NCBI RefSeq assembly: GCF_013032445.1
Contig: NZ_WQCA01000014.1
Coordinates: 1 to 64,000, forward strand
DNA: 64,000 bases
Source of the DNA: Ruegeria arenilitoris
GTDB taxonomy: Bacteria > Pseudomonadota > Alphaproteobacteria > Rhodobacterales > Rhodobacteraceae
Direction: 5' to 3'
Below are positions 1 to 9,147 of the stretch, in pieces. Positions within the stretch are counted from its first letter, which is position 1, and each line of letters starts with the position of its first letter. A program made the position numbers and the translations under genes. Below the pieces are notes generated by a model that was not told the origin of the DNA, searched no databases, and saw only the letters and a program-made list of their open reading frames with translations.

Positions 1-544
1 TGCCGCCCATGACATAAATCTCATGCGCGCCGCCCAGATGCATGGCCGCAATCACGGCAGCATTCGGTTTGCCCTGAAACGGCGGGGTGCAGGCAATGAT
101 ACGCGGAACACCGGCCACCTTGGCCGTCGCCACTGACATATGCGCCGAAGCCACCATCGGGAACTTGCCGCCCGGCACGTAGCAACCAACCGACTGCACC
201 GGGATGTTCTTGTGACCCAGAATCACGCCTGGCAGGGTTTCAACCTCGATATCCAACATCGAGTCGCGCTGCGCCTGCGCGAAGTTCATTACCTGCTTCT
301 GTGCAAACTTGATGTCGACCAGTTCGCGCTCAGACAGCGAGGCGATCAGCTCGTCAATCTGTTCCTGGCTCAGGCGGAAGCTTTCCGGCGAGTAATTGTC
401 GAACTTCTCCGACAATTCGCGCACTGCTGCGTCACCGCGGGTTTCGATGTCTTTCAGCGTCGCTTCAACGACGGCGCGTGTCTTGGCGTCATCCTCGGCC
501 CGGTCGGCCTCGGGTTTGCCGCGTTTCAGATGTTCGATAGCCAT
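1..544 (-). CDS. Histidinol dehydrogenase-like NAD-dependent dehydrogenase (partial, C-terminus outside window)
   Basis: The first 181 residues read as a HisD-family protein, with the conserved stretch [15 protein letters not shown] followed by a segment ending in IYVMGG. The family oxidises an alcohol to an acid by two NAD-dependent steps. The gene is the last visible member of the minus-strand ABC importer operon, 11 bp after the SnoaL-like gene. Because it travels with a sugar-type importer and not with his genes, it is more likely a catabolic paralogue (as HpsN is for sulfopropanediol) than true histidinol dehydrogenase; that is inference. The window edge removes the catalytic C-terminal half, so key residues cannot be checked. 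Confidence 0.85.
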   Translation of the reverse strand, partial: MAIEHLKRGKPEADRAEDDAKTRAVVEATLKDIETRGDAAVRELSEKFDNYSPESFRLSQEQIDELIASLSERELVDIKFAQKQVMNFAQAQRDSMLDIEVETLPGVILGHKNIPVQSVGCYVPGGKFPMVASAHMSVATAKVAGVPRIIACTPPFQGKPNAAVIAAMHLGGAHEIYVMGG

Positions 545-555
545 TGTCCTAATCC

Positions 556-1086
556 TCAATTGTCGGGCCGAGGCGGAGTCTTTTCTCCCCGGTCGAATGT
601 TTCCCAGCCTTCGCCGTTAAATAGGTCCACGCCCAGTTGAGCGGCGACATGGGCGAAATCGACATTCACCCAGTTGTCGACAATCTTGCCGTCGACGACT
701 TTCCAGAAATCCATATAGCGGATCTCGACCCGCTTGCCGGTGGGCGCAATGCCCAGAAATTCACCGGAATGGGTTGCCTCTTGCCGGCCAAAGGCCGCAG
801 CCCATTCACCCATGTAAAGCCGGGCTTCGTCGATGCAGGTCTTGTCGGAAAACGCAGCCTGGAATGGGCGCTGCCAGTTTTCCTGAAATTCCTTGAGCCC
901 GGTCTTGGTGCCGTAGCCCTGGTTGCCCATCCAGCGAAACCCTTCCGTGAAAAACTCGCCAATGTCGTCAATGCGGTGGTCGTTCAGCCCATCGACCATC
1001 CCTTCGATCACCGCGCGGGTCTGGTCGGTTTTGCTCATGTCCGTGTCGCGTGTCAGCACGGCCTGTTCGGGGCGGGAGCCCTTCAT
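556..1086 (-). CDS. SnoaL-like / NTF2-fold polyketide-cyclase-type protein
   Basis: A 176-aa protein of the SnoaL-like fold. The C-terminal half carries [19 protein letters not shown] and [11 protein letters not shown], typical of SnoaL-type cyclase/isomerase relatives. The start at 1086 is chosen because a strong AAGGAAG ribosome site precedes it; an internal Met (1038) has none. It lies between the importer permease and the HisD-like gene, so it probably acts on the imported compound or an oxidation product. The same signature recurs twice in the fused gene at 6792-7793, on the other side of the LysR gene. Reaction unknown. Confidence 0.8.
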   Translation of the reverse strand: MKGSRPEQAVLTRDTDMSKTDQTRAVIEGMVDGLNDHRIDDIGEFFTEGFRWMGNQGYGTKTGLKEFQENWQRPFQAAFSDKTCIDEARLYMGEWAAAFGRQEATHSGEFLGIAPTGKRVEIRYMDFWKVVDGKIVDNWVNVDFAHVAAQLGVDLFNGEGWETFDRGEKTPPRPDN

Positions 1087-1221
1087 CTTTCTCTTCCTTT
1101 TATGGTTACCAAGGGGTTTTCTGTATGGACGGGGAGGGTTAGTCGGCCGTCAGAAAATCCCTTGGCATCCGGTTGAGCGCCGGGTGGCGCCCAACTGCGT
1201 TATGTCTGGCGGCGGAGCTCA

Positions 1222-2103
1222 CTAGCCCTTTACCGCTCCGGCGGTCAGACCGCTGACGATCTGGCGCTGGAAGAACAGGATCAGGACAAACAGCGGAGCG
1301 GTGGCAGAAACCACGGCAGCAACCGCGTACATGACCTTGCCTTCAACCTGGGTGGTGCCCATGAAGCTGTTGATGGCGGGAATGATGGTCTCATTCTCTT
1401 CACTCAGAAGCATCACGGCCACGGTAAAGTCGTTGTAGGCCAGCAGGAAACTGAACAGACCGGTGGTGATCACGCCGGGCCACATGACCGGGACGATTAC
1501 ATGCCGGAAGGCCTGGAACCGGGTGCAGCCATCGACCATGGCACTTTCGTCCATGTCCTTGGGGATGTTCTTGAAGAACGAGTGAAGCATCCACAGGGTA
1601 AAGGGTTGATTGATAGCCACAAGCACGATGATGGTTGTCGGCAGGATGCCCCAAACATTCCATTCAAAGAACCACAGCAAATAGCCCGAAACCAGTGTCA
1701 TATGCGGCATCGCGCGGAACACAAGTGCGGCCATTAGGATCCAGAAGGCATAACGGAAACCGGACCGCGCCAACGCATACCCCCCGAGCGTTCCGAAGGT
1801 CAGCGAGATGAGCACGGTGAAGAAAACCACGATGCCGGTGTTCTTGAAGTTGAACCAGAAATCTTCCAGAATCCATGCCCCGTGATAGCCGGCACCGGTA
1901 AAGGCACTGCCGGTTTGCTCAATCGTGTTGGCACCGGTCAGGGCGTTCATCCAGTCGGCCTTGGACAAGAAGTCGGCCTGTACCTTGAAGCTGCCCCAGA
2001 AGGTCCAGAAGAACGGGAAGGCGGCAATTATCAGCCAGAGGGCCACGAAGCCGTAAGAGAACAGCTTTAGCGGGGTCATGCGGGATTGTGCTTTGGTCGC
2101 CAT
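1222..2103 (-). CDS. Carbohydrate ABC transporter permease, MalG-type
   Basis: A 293-aa integral membrane protein with about six hydrophobic segments and the EAA-type loop (MDESAMVDGCTRFQAFRHVI) that docks on the ATPase. It ends with the usual MalG-family C-terminus (RQIVSGLTAGAVKG). It is the second permease of a CUT1-type importer and starts 9 bp after the stop of the MalF-type permease gene. Substrate is not readable from the permease; the family moves sugars, polyols and related small solutes. Confidence 0.92.
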   Translation of the reverse strand: MATKAQSRMTPLKLFSYGFVALWLIIAAFPFFWTFWGSFKVQADFLSKADWMNALTGANTIEQTGSAFTGAGYHGAWILEDFWFNFKNTGIVVFFTVLISLTFGTLGGYALARSGFRYAFWILMAALVFRAMPHMTLVSGYLLWFFEWNVWGILPTTIIVLVAINQPFTLWMLHSFFKNIPKDMDESAMVDGCTRFQAFRHVIVPVMWPGVITTGLFSFLLAYNDFTVAVMLLSEENETIIPAINSFMGTTQVEGKVMYAVAAVVSATAPLFVLILFFQRQIVSGLTAGAVKG

Positions 2104-2112
2104 GTCGTGTCC

Positions 2113-3144
2113 TCAGTGAGATTTACGGGTGAAGTCGCGCCAGGTGCGAACAAGCACCGGTGACATCAGGATCAACGCAAGGATGATGGTAATCAGCGAG
2201 GTTGCACCTGCTGACGCATAGAGCGGATTGCCACTTTCGCGCAGGTCGTTGAAGATGATCCAGCTAAGCGACTGTGCATGGGCTTCGGCCTTGAAGCTGA
2301 CGATTGGCTCAAAAACCCGGAAGTTGTCCATGATCAGCATGAGCGTCACAAACGAAACCAGCGGCATCAGGTGCGGAACGATCACGTGGATCAAGCGCTG
2401 CCACTTCGTCGCGCCATCGATCTGTGCCGCTTCCATCGTATCATCGGGGACGGTTTGCAGACCTGCGTAGAAGGTGATGAAACTGAACGGCAGGGTATGC
2501 CACACGCCGTAGACCATCAGCATGGTCCATGTCAGCGCCGTCGACGCCTTCAGGCTAAGTGACGGGTCATTGAATATCTGCTGAATGGTGGCGCCGATAA
2601 CGCCGTCGCCATCGACCATCCAGAACAGGATCAGCGAGCCAACCAACGGAGTAACGAGAAACGGCAGAAGCGAGATAAAGATCGCAACCCCTTTGAGCGC
2701 ACGGGGCAGAGTGTTGACACCTACGGCAATAGCCAGTCCCAGCGCCAGAACCAACGGCGTGACTATGAAGGTGTAGGCCAGGGTGAAGGTCAAGGCGCTG
2801 TAGAACGGCAAGTTATACACCTGAGACCAGAAATCGCCCAAGCTGTCAGAATTCGCCCACGCCTCTCCGATCTCTGCAAAGGCCAGGTGCGAACGGTTAA
2901 TGTAGGTGCCCAGACCATTGAATTGGCCCAGCGGTTGTTCTGCACGTAGCTTTGCCGTTGCTTCGGTGTCGACGGTGGTGGTCGGGGTACATCCAAACGG
3001 CCCGCAGCTTTCAGAGACCAGCAGAACCTGCTCATGCTCGACAAAGAGCGATTGGACGAAAACCGAGACGATCGGCAGAGCAATGAACAGGATCATTGCG
3101 GAAAGCGTTGGCAGAATGAACCAGAAAAAGGTGCGGTGCTTCAT
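2113..3144 (-). CDS. Carbohydrate ABC transporter permease, MalF-type
   Basis: A 343-aa membrane protein starting MKHRTFFWF, with an N-terminal membrane segment and a periplasmic stretch of about 80 residues containing two cysteines (residues about 45-50). The remaining helices carry an EAA loop near DDTMEAAQIDGATKWQRL. The start at 3144 is preferred over an in-frame start 60 bp upstream because the family begins just before the first helix. It pairs with the MalG-type gene downstream and lies between the binding protein and that gene. Confidence 0.92.
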   Translation of the reverse strand: MKHRTFFWFILPTLSAMILFIALPIVSVFVQSLFVEHEQVLLVSESCGPFGCTPTTTVDTEATAKLRAEQPLGQFNGLGTYINRSHLAFAEIGEAWANSDSLGDFWSQVYNLPFYSALTFTLAYTFIVTPLVLALGLAIAVGVNTLPRALKGVAIFISLLPFLVTPLVGSLILFWMVDGDGVIGATIQQIFNDPSLSLKASTALTWTMLMVYGVWHTLPFSFITFYAGLQTVPDDTMEAAQIDGATKWQRLIHVIVPHLMPLVSFVTLMLIMDNFRVFEPIVSFKAEAHAQSLSWIIFNDLRESGNPLYASAGATSLITIILALILMSPVLVRTWRDFTRKSH

Positions 3145-3215
3145 GGCGTACGTCCCAGTTTTTAGTCCGAAAAAAGATGAGGGGGGCAGATTGCGCCCCC
3201 TCAAGTCGGGGAGAG

Positions 3216-4460
3216 TTACTTGAGAAAGCCAGCTTCTTTGGCCGAGGTCCGGTAAGCGGCTTCAACATCCGCCAAGGCCTGTTCAGCGCTTTCGTCACCC
3301 TTCAGGAAATCCGCAAGTTCCGAGCCGAGCGCCGCGTGCAGCAGACCCATCTGCGGAATCATCGGATATGGCTTGGCACCACCTTGCACGGTTGCGGCAA
3401 CACCCGCCGCAGCCGGTCCGGGCTTGAACCCTTCAAGCAGCCAGACTGCATCGTCGTTGTTCGCAGCCACCATTTCCGGGGTCAGGCCGCTGATCAGCGC
3501 AGCAAAGGTGGCCTCTGCCTCTTCGTCCGACACGTTGGATGCTATGGTGATACCGTCCCACCACAACGTGGCTGCGGGGATCGATCCGCCACCAACGGTT
3601 GGCGCAGCAGACAGAACCGTGTTCGAAGTCACCTCTTCGGTGGACCCTTCATCATCCAGAATTGGCGCACCACGCGAACCCCACATGACGGCCAGAGCCG
3701 CCTGACCGGATTCCCAAAGGCCCTGCGTTTCATTCGACGCGTGGGTCAGGTGGTCAGGGTGGGCGTATTCCACCAGGGCCTTCATGGTTTCCAGCGCGGC
3801 CACACCCTTTTCGTTATTGATCGAAGGTTCAGCAGAACCAGGCTCAAAGAACTCACCGCCATGACCCAGATAGATCATGTTGAATACTTCTCCCACGTTC
3901 CAACCGGTCTGGAGGTTCATCGCGATCGGATGCTCCATGATACCGGCGGCACGGATTTTCTCGGCGGCCTCTATGACTTCTTCATACGTTGCCGGAATGC
4001 CGCCGACGCCAGCCTGTTCCAGAATATCCTTGCGTGAGAACAGGTGCTGCGAGTTGGCCATGAAGGCCACGGCCATGACGTTGCCATCAATGGTGATCAG
4101 CAAGTTCGGCGGAATGCTGTCCTTGTATTTTTCAACCAGATCATTCAGCGGCCGCACCAAACCGTCGTTCATCAGTTGGGTCAACGTCGAGTTGGCCAGG
4201 ATCACCGATGTATATTCCGACGGATTTGGCGTCAGAGCGGCGTTCATGATCGAACGCGCTTCGGTGGTGTGGTTGGTGTTGAATTCAGCTGCAGCCCCAC
4301 CACAATTGGCTTCAGCGGCTCCCGCGACTGCGTGGATTGCCGGGAAGTCGCTGGCGAGGATTCGAATGGATTGACCTTCCGGGCCACATTCGGCGGCGTA
4401 AGCTGCCGAACCCATCAGACCTACAAAAGCGGTTGCTGTAGCGATTTTTCTAAGGAACAT
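3216..4460 (-). CDS. ABC transporter extracellular solute-binding protein, family 1
   Basis: A 414-aa periplasmic protein. The start MFLRKIATATAFVGLMGSAA is a clear Sec signal peptide, probably cut after AYA near residue 22. A GGGAGAC ribosome site supports the start at 4460. The mature protein has the family 1 (sugar-binding) layout, with LWESGQAALAVMWGSRGA and WWDGITIASN blocks. It would capture the substrate for the importer encoded by the flanking genes. Substrate unknown. Confidence 0.92.
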   Translation of the reverse strand: MFLRKIATATAFVGLMGSAAYAAECGPEGQSIRILASDFPAIHAVAGAAEANCGGAAAEFNTNHTTEARSIMNAALTPNPSEYTSVILANSTLTQLMNDGLVRPLNDLVEKYKDSIPPNLLITIDGNVMAVAFMANSQHLFSRKDILEQAGVGGIPATYEEVIEAAEKIRAAGIMEHPIAMNLQTGWNVGEVFNMIYLGHGGEFFEPGSAEPSINNEKGVAALETMKALVEYAHPDHLTHASNETQGLWESGQAALAVMWGSRGAPILDDEGSTEEVTSNTVLSAAPTVGGGSIPAATLWWDGITIASNVSDEEAEATFAALISGLTPEMVAANNDDAVWLLEGFKPGPAAAGVAATVQGGAKPYPMIPQMGLLHAALGSELADFLKGDESAEQALADVEAAYRTSAKEAGFLK

Positions 4461-4560
4461 TTCTGTCTCCCTGTTTTTCTGAGTTTTTTGAGTGCGTGGC
4501 CCGTTCACGCATGAGTTTCTAACGCCGGGGTTTGTCCCCGATCATAAAGCGGGGCCGTGT

Positions 4561-5607
4561 TCAGATCCGGGCACCGGTCTTGCCGTCAAACAGATGGCAG
4601 ATTTCAGCTGGAACCGAGATTGAAACCATGTCGTCGATCTCTGCTCGGAAATTCTTGTCCGCTTTCACCGAAACCAGGGCACCGCCGACACGAACAGAAA
4701 TCATGGTGGCATCGCCCAGCAATTCCTGCGTGTAGATAGGCGCGTTGATCTGCCCCTGTCCTTCGGCGGCAAGGCCGGCATCTTCGGCCCGGAAGCCCAA
4801 TGTCATCGGGCCGTCCGGAGCGTTCAACCCCGTGATTTCGACGTTTTTGGCCGCAAACGTGCCACCCCGAACTTCGCCTTCCATAAGGTTCATTGCCGGA
4901 TTACCGATAAAGCTGGCCACAAAGGTGTTGGCCGGGGTGTCGTAGATCTCGGTCGGGCTGCCAACCTGCTGCACAACACCATTCTTCATTACCACCACAC
5001 GGTCGGCCAGCGTCATCGCCTCAATCTGGTCGTGCGTCACGTAGATCGTGGTCACCGCCAGTTCATGGCTGAGGTTCTTGATCTGCGCACGGGTCGACAC
5101 GCGCAGCTTTGCGTCGAGGTTCGACAGCGGCTCATCCATCAGGAATACATTCGGTTCCCGCACGATGGCACGGGCCAACGCAACACGTTGGCGCTGACCG
5201 CCCGACAATTCTGCGGGCTTTCGGTGCAGGAAGTCGTCCAGTTCGACCATAGCGGATGCGCGGCGCACTTTTTCGTCATGGGTGGCGGGGTCGATGCCGC
5301 GAACCTTCAACGGGAACCGAATATTCTCGTAAACGTTCATGTTCGGATACAGAGCGTAAGATTGGAACACCATCGCGACGTCACGATCCTTGGGCTCCAT
5401 GTCGTTGACACGGGCGCCGTCGATCAGGATGTCACCCTCACTGGCATCTTCCAGACCCGCGATCATACGCATCGTCGTGGTTTTGCCGCAGCCTGATGGA
5501 CCAAGAAGAACCAGAAACTCTTTGTCGGAAATCGTCAGGTCGAAATTGTCGACCCCGACAAACGAACCCCAACGCTTTCCAACGTTGCGAAGTTGAATCT
5601 CGGCCAT
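4561..5607 (-). CDS. ABC transporter ATP-binding protein, UgpC/MalK-type
   Basis: A 349-aa ATPase with Walker A GPSGCGKTTT, Q-loop, signature LSGGQRQRVALARA and Walker B VFLMDEPLSNLD, followed by the D-loop and His switch (YVTHDQ). The C-terminal third is a TOBE-type regulatory domain as in MalK/UgpC. The start at 5607 has a strong GGGAGGGA site 5 bp upstream. It is the first gene of the minus-strand operon, reading away from the LysR gene, and energises the two permeases downstream. Confidence 0.95.
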   Translation of the reverse strand: MAEIQLRNVGKRWGSFVGVDNFDLTISDKEFLVLLGPSGCGKTTTMRMIAGLEDASEGDILIDGARVNDMEPKDRDVAMVFQSYALYPNMNVYENIRFPLKVRGIDPATHDEKVRRASAMVELDDFLHRKPAELSGGQRQRVALARAIVREPNVFLMDEPLSNLDAKLRVSTRAQIKNLSHELAVTTIYVTHDQIEAMTLADRVVVMKNGVVQQVGSPTEIYDTPANTFVASFIGNPAMNLMEGEVRGGTFAAKNVEITGLNAPDGPMTLGFRAEDAGLAAEGQGQINAPIYTQELLGDATMISVRVGGALVSVKADKNFRAEIDDMVSISVPAEICHLFDGKTGARI

Positions 5608-5632
5608 TGAGTCCCTCCCTGATGGGTCGCCG

Positions 5633-5646
5633 TGCATACGTATGCA
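5633..5646. promoter_or_regulatory. 14-bp perfect palindrome upstream of the ABC operon
   Basis: TGCATACGTATGCA reads identically on both strands. It lies 26 bp upstream of the ATPase start codon, in the 84-bp region shared with the divergent LysR gene. The position suggests an operator for the importer operon. Which regulator binds is not known; the adjacent LysR protein is the obvious candidate. Confidence 0.45.
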
Positions 5647-5663
5647 AAGAGACTAGGCGAAGG

Positions 5664-5688
5664 ACGATATTCAGTATAATGAAATCGT
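5664..5688. promoter_or_regulatory. Dyad overlapping a TATAAT box before the LysR gene
   Basis: ACGAT-a-TTCA-N6-TGAA-ATCGT forms a 9-bp dyad with one unpaired base. A consensus -10 hexamer TATAAT (5675-5680) lies in its centre on the plus strand. The LysR start codon follows at 5692 with no ribosome site, so the message may be nearly leaderless. The arrangement fits LysR-type autoregulation. Seen in sequence; function inferred. Confidence 0.45.
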
Positions 5689-5691
5689 TCT

Positions 5692-6621
5692 ATGGTAGAT
5701 ATAAACAAAATTAATTTGAGATTGATCGACACAACGGTGCTGTTGATCTTCCTCAGCCTTATGCGGCATCGCAAAGCAACAGAGGTTGCACGCGAGATGG
5801 GATTGACCCAACCGGCTGTCAGCCATGCCTTGAAACGACTTCGCATGCTCTATGAGGATCCGCTTTTTCTGCGCCGCGCGCACGGGCTCGAACCGACATC
5901 GCTGGCGCATGAATTGGAACCCAAAATTCGCAGGATTGTACGGCTGCTTTCAGAAACGCTCGAAGACCCGGAAAAATTCGACCCACTTTCCACTGCGACC
6001 GACCTCAGGATCGGCGCGTTCGATTACGAACTGACGAGTGTGATACCAAAGCTTGTTGCCGAAATGCGCAACCTCAGCCCAAACATTGATGTACAGGCCT
6101 ATCCATTCGTCTATAGCGAGGCGCTCGACGCTCTTGTGCATGGACGGATCGACCTCGCCATTGGATACTTTGATATTCCACAAAAAAGCGAGGCGTCTTT
6201 TGTTGTCGAGGACCTCTATACAGAGCACTACGTTCTGGCTGGTCGCCGCGACCACCCTCTGTTGACTGCAAACCCGACACTCGATGACATGGCGCAAGTG
6301 GACCACCTGCTTGTGTCGCCCCACGGTCTGATCAGAAACAGGGTGGACGAAGCGTTGCGAATTCAAGGCTACAAAAGAAATATTCGCACGGTCGTTCCCT
6401 CGCTTTTTTCGGCGCTCTCGATCATCGAAAAATCGGATCTTGTCGTAACGCTGCCCGAGCGTGTCGCCCAAACCAATGGACAACGTTTCGATATCGTCCA
6501 CAGACCATTGCCGATAGAGGTCGGCGGTTTTCAACTGCAAGCTGTTCGACACGCACGCAATGCCAACAGTCCGCTCCACTTTTGGCTGCTCGAAAACTTG
6601 CGCCGGGTTGCGTCCCTTTAG
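5692..6621 (+). CDS. LysR-family transcriptional regulator
   Basis: A 309-aa LysR-type protein. The winged HTH spans residues 10-70, with recognition helix GLTQPAVSHALKRLRMLYED, and an effector-binding domain follows. It is transcribed away from the importer operon and toward the SnoaL fusion/amidohydrolase/thioesterase genes, so it probably controls both arms from the shared 84-bp region with its two dyads. The effector is likely the imported substrate or an intermediate. Confidence 0.92.
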   Translation: MVDINKINLRLIDTTVLLIFLSLMRHRKATEVAREMGLTQPAVSHALKRLRMLYEDPLFLRRAHGLEPTSLAHELEPKIRRIVRLLSETLEDPEKFDPLSTATDLRIGAFDYELTSVIPKLVAEMRNLSPNIDVQAYPFVYSEALDALVHGRIDLAIGYFDIPQKSEASFVVEDLYTEHYVLAGRRDHPLLTANPTLDDMAQVDHLLVSPHGLIRNRVDEALRIQGYKRNIRTVVPSLFSALSIIEKSDLVVTLPERVAQTNGQRFDIVHRPLPIEVGGFQLQAVRHARNANSPLHFWLLENLRRVASL

Positions 6622-6666
6622 GTGTTCGGGACTGCGACCAGAACAGCCCTATCCTACCGCCTGAAC

Positions 6667-6795
6667 ATGCGTGGTTCGACTGTACCTGAATTCACAAGTG
6701 CGTGGCCTTCGTCTGCGAATGTACTGGACATGCAAGGTTTGGATCGACAAGTACACATGCTGCAAACAGGCGAAAAACTCGGGAAAAAGCTGTGA
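6667..6795 (+). CDS. Possible 42-aa leader ORF overlapping the next start
   Basis: An ATG-initiated frame of 42 codons whose TGA overlaps the GTG start of the SnoaL fusion gene (GTGA). The encoded peptide ends VHMLQTGEKLGKKL. No family is recognised and no clear ribosome site precedes it. It could allow translational coupling of the following GTG gene, or be chance. Confidence 0.25.
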   Translation: MRGSTVPEFTSAWPSSANVLDMQGLDRQVHMLQTGEKLGKKL

Positions 6796-7793
6796 GCTTT
6801 CAGGAAGAAAAACAATTCGTTCGAGACCTTTATACTATATTGGACGGTACTTCTCCGGATCGAATCGGATCGATACTTTCCGAAGTAATGACACCCGATG
6901 CGCTGTGGCGCGGGTTCCATCCGTTCGGCGAATTGACCGGATCGGACGCACTGGCTGAAAAATTCTGGACGCCGCTGCGCCTGTCACTGACACAGATGCA
7001 ACGGCGGCAGGACGTCTTCTTTGCAGGGCGCAACGAGATGGACGGGTTCACAGGCACCTGGGTAGTATCGATGGGTCACTTGATGGGCCTCTTTGATCGG
7101 CCCTGGCTGGGCATCGCGCCTACCGGAAAGATGACTTTTCTGCGCTACTGCGAGTTCAACAAGGTCGAAAATGGCCGCATCGTGGAAACCGCGATGTATT
7201 TCGACATTCCGCACCTGATGATGCAGGCAGGGCTCAACCCCTTCCCGCCGCAGACAGCGGCGCATCTGGTACAGCCCGGCCCGCTGACCCACGACGGATT
7301 GCTCTACGATGATGCACCTGAGGCTGAGGGTCAGGCCACGCTTGCCGCCATAAATGCCATGATCGGCGATTTGGGTACCTGGCAGTCGGGTCTTTCGATC
7401 GAAGATGAACTCACCCAAACCTGGCATGACGACATGATCTGGTGGGGCCCTGCCGGGATCGGTGCGACCTATACGATCGAGCGCTATGCAAAGCAGCACT
7501 CAGGCCCGTTCCGCGCATCCTTCACGGACCGTTCAAAGACCAAACACATCTGCCGCATGGCTGAAGGCCACTATGGCGGCTTTTTTGGCTGGCCGAATTT
7601 CACGGCGCGGCCCACCGGCGGGTTCATGGGCATGCCCGCCACCGACAAGGCCGGTGAATTCCGCGTGATCGACATCTATCGTCGCGAGGGCGACAAGCTG
7701 GTCGAAAACTGGATCTTTATCGACCTGCTGCATTTCTGGAAACAACAGGGTGTAGATATTCTTGGGCGCATGGCGGAAGTACCGCGGACATGA
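6792..7793 (+). CDS. Tandem SnoaL-like (two NTF2-fold domains) protein
   Basis: A 333-aa protein made of two SnoaL-like halves. The first (about 1-165) ends with GIAPTGKMTFLRYCEFNKVE and FDIPHLMMQAGLNPFP. The second (about 170-333) ends with FRVIDIYRREGDKLVENWIF followed by DLLHFWKQQGVDI. Single SnoaL proteins are usually about 130-150 aa and dimerise, so this is probably a fused pseudo-dimer. The GTG start is chosen because homology begins at SFQEEKQF; the longer frame upstream looks non-coding. It overlaps the amidohydrolase by 4 bp (ATGA). Reaction unknown. Confidence 0.82.
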   Translation: MSFQEEKQFVRDLYTILDGTSPDRIGSILSEVMTPDALWRGFHPFGELTGSDALAEKFWTPLRLSLTQMQRRQDVFFAGRNEMDGFTGTWVVSMGHLMGLFDRPWLGIAPTGKMTFLRYCEFNKVENGRIVETAMYFDIPHLMMQAGLNPFPPQTAAHLVQPGPLTHDGLLYDDAPEAEGQATLAAINAMIGDLGTWQSGLSIEDELTQTWHDDMIWWGPAGIGATYTIERYAKQHSGPFRASFTDRSKTKHICRMAEGHYGGFFGWPNFTARPTGGFMGMPATDKAGEFRVIDIYRREGDKLVENWIFIDLLHFWKQQGVDILGRMAEVPRT

Positions 7794-8680
7794 CCGACTG
7801 GATCGACGCGCATCACCACCTTTGGGACCTTGAGGCGGTGCTCTATCCCTGGCTGATGGCACGCGGAGTGGAAAGGTTCTTTGGCGACCCGACGCTGATT
7901 CAGCGAGACTATATGCTGCGCGAGTTCCGATCCGAAGCCGTACCCTGCGGAGTCGGTGCTTCGATCCACATCCAGGTGGAGGCAGAAAACGGTCTGGACG
8001 AAGCCCGGTGGGTCCAAACCGTCGCTGATACCAATCCAGACTGGCCGATGGCGCAAGTTGTGTTCTGCGACCTGACCTCGACCGACCTGCCCAATCAGCT
8101 TGACACGTTTCAGGACCTTCCAACTGTGCGTGGCGTGCGCCAGATCGTTGGCCGGGCACCCGGAGAGGACGTGCAGACAGGTACCAATCTTTTGCTGGAC
8201 GATCCGCGATTTCTGGTCGGACTGCAGGAGGCCGGACGGCGCGGTCTCAGCTTTGATCTGCAGCTCATTCCTGAGTTGTTGGAGAAAACGGCAGGGGTAT
8301 TGGCGCAGGCTCCTGACGCCCGGGTTGCGCTGTGTCACGCAGGCTCACCGCATGACCGCAGCCCGGCGGGCCTGAACGACTGGGCTCAGAGACTATACGC
8401 GCTGTCCGATCTACCGCATGTCTCGTGCAAGCTCTCCGGTCTGGGCATGTTCGATCACAACTGGACGCCTGAAAGCATTCGCCCGATTGTCGAAGCCTGT
8501 CTTGAACAATTCGGACCTGAGAGGGTCATGTTTGGCTCAAATTTCCCGGTCGACAAGCTTTACGGCGATTACGCCTCTCTGATGCAGGCCTACCATGATC
8601 TGGTGCCCGCTGAGGTGCATTCGGCGGTGTTCAGAGAAACCGCAGTACGTTTCTATGATCTTGAGGTGCCCCGAGATTGA
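7790..8680 (+). CDS. Amidohydrolase family 2 (TIM-barrel, lactonase-like)
   Basis: A 296-aa metal-dependent hydrolase of the amidohydrolase-2 group. The HxH pair is in DAHHHLW (residues 6-12), further ligand motifs are ALCHAGSP and LSGLGMFDH, and the terminal Asp motif is MFGSNFPVD. Relatives include L-fuconolactonase and 2-pyrone-4,6-dicarboxylate lactonase. It is translationally coupled to the SnoaL fusion (ATGA) and to the following thioesterase (TGATG). With an oxidising HisD-like enzyme in the facing operon, hydrolysis of a lactone is a reasonable guess. Confidence 0.88.
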   Translation: MTDWIDAHHHLWDLEAVLYPWLMARGVERFFGDPTLIQRDYMLREFRSEAVPCGVGASIHIQVEAENGLDEARWVQTVADTNPDWPMAQVVFCDLTSTDLPNQLDTFQDLPTVRGVRQIVGRAPGEDVQTGTNLLLDDPRFLVGLQEAGRRGLSFDLQLIPELLEKTAGVLAQAPDARVALCHAGSPHDRSPAGLNDWAQRLYALSDLPHVSCKLSGLGMFDHNWTPESIRPIVEACLEQFGPERVMFGSNFPVDKLYGDYASLMQAYHDLVPAEVHSAVFRETAVRFYDLEVPRD

Positions 8681-9147
8681 TGTTCATCTTTGAAACCACG
8701 GTGAAGCCTGAATGGATCGACTACAATGGCCACATGCAAGACGCCTATTACGGGCTGGTGTTCAGTTACGCCGTCGATGCAATACAGGATGAGGTCGGTT
8801 TCGATGCTGATTATCGCGCACGCACCGGGTGCACGATTTACCTGCTTGAAGACCACAAATATTATCTGAAGGAAGTGAAGGAAGCCGACCATCTTCGCAC
8901 CGAAACGCGAATTTTGAAGTGTGATGAAAAGCGCTTTCACTTGCATATGGAAATGCTCAGAGACGGTGATCTCGCAGCGGTCGGTGAATTCATAGAGCTT
9001 CACGTCCGGCAAAAGCCAAGCCCTCATGCGGCACCGATACCGGATGAGATTCTGCAGCGATTGCAGACAGCGATGCTGCCGTCTGTCGATGCGGCAGAAC
9101 TAAAGCACCGGTCACGTTCGATGACGATCGCACGCAACTCACGCTAA
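8680..9147 (+). CDS. Hot-dog fold acyl-CoA thioesterase (betainyl-CoA thioesterase-like)
   Basis: A 155-aa hot-dog protein with the 4HBT-type signature PEWIDYNGHMQDAYYG (catalytic Asp in the loop/helix). Its opening resembles the thioesterase that hydrolyses betainyl-CoA in carnitine breakdown and the C-terminal domain of fused carnitine dehydrogenases. The start is the ATG at 8680, overlapping the preceding stop. No carnitine dehydrogenase is in view, so the substrate assignment is tentative; the thioesterase fold is secure. Confidence 0.82.
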   Translation: MFIFETTVKPEWIDYNGHMQDAYYGLVFSYAVDAIQDEVGFDADYRARTGCTIYLLEDHKYYLKEVKEADHLRTETRILKCDEKRFHLHMEMLRDGDLAAVGEFIELHVRQKPSPHAAPIPDEILQRLQTAMLPSVDAAELKHRSRSMTIARNSR

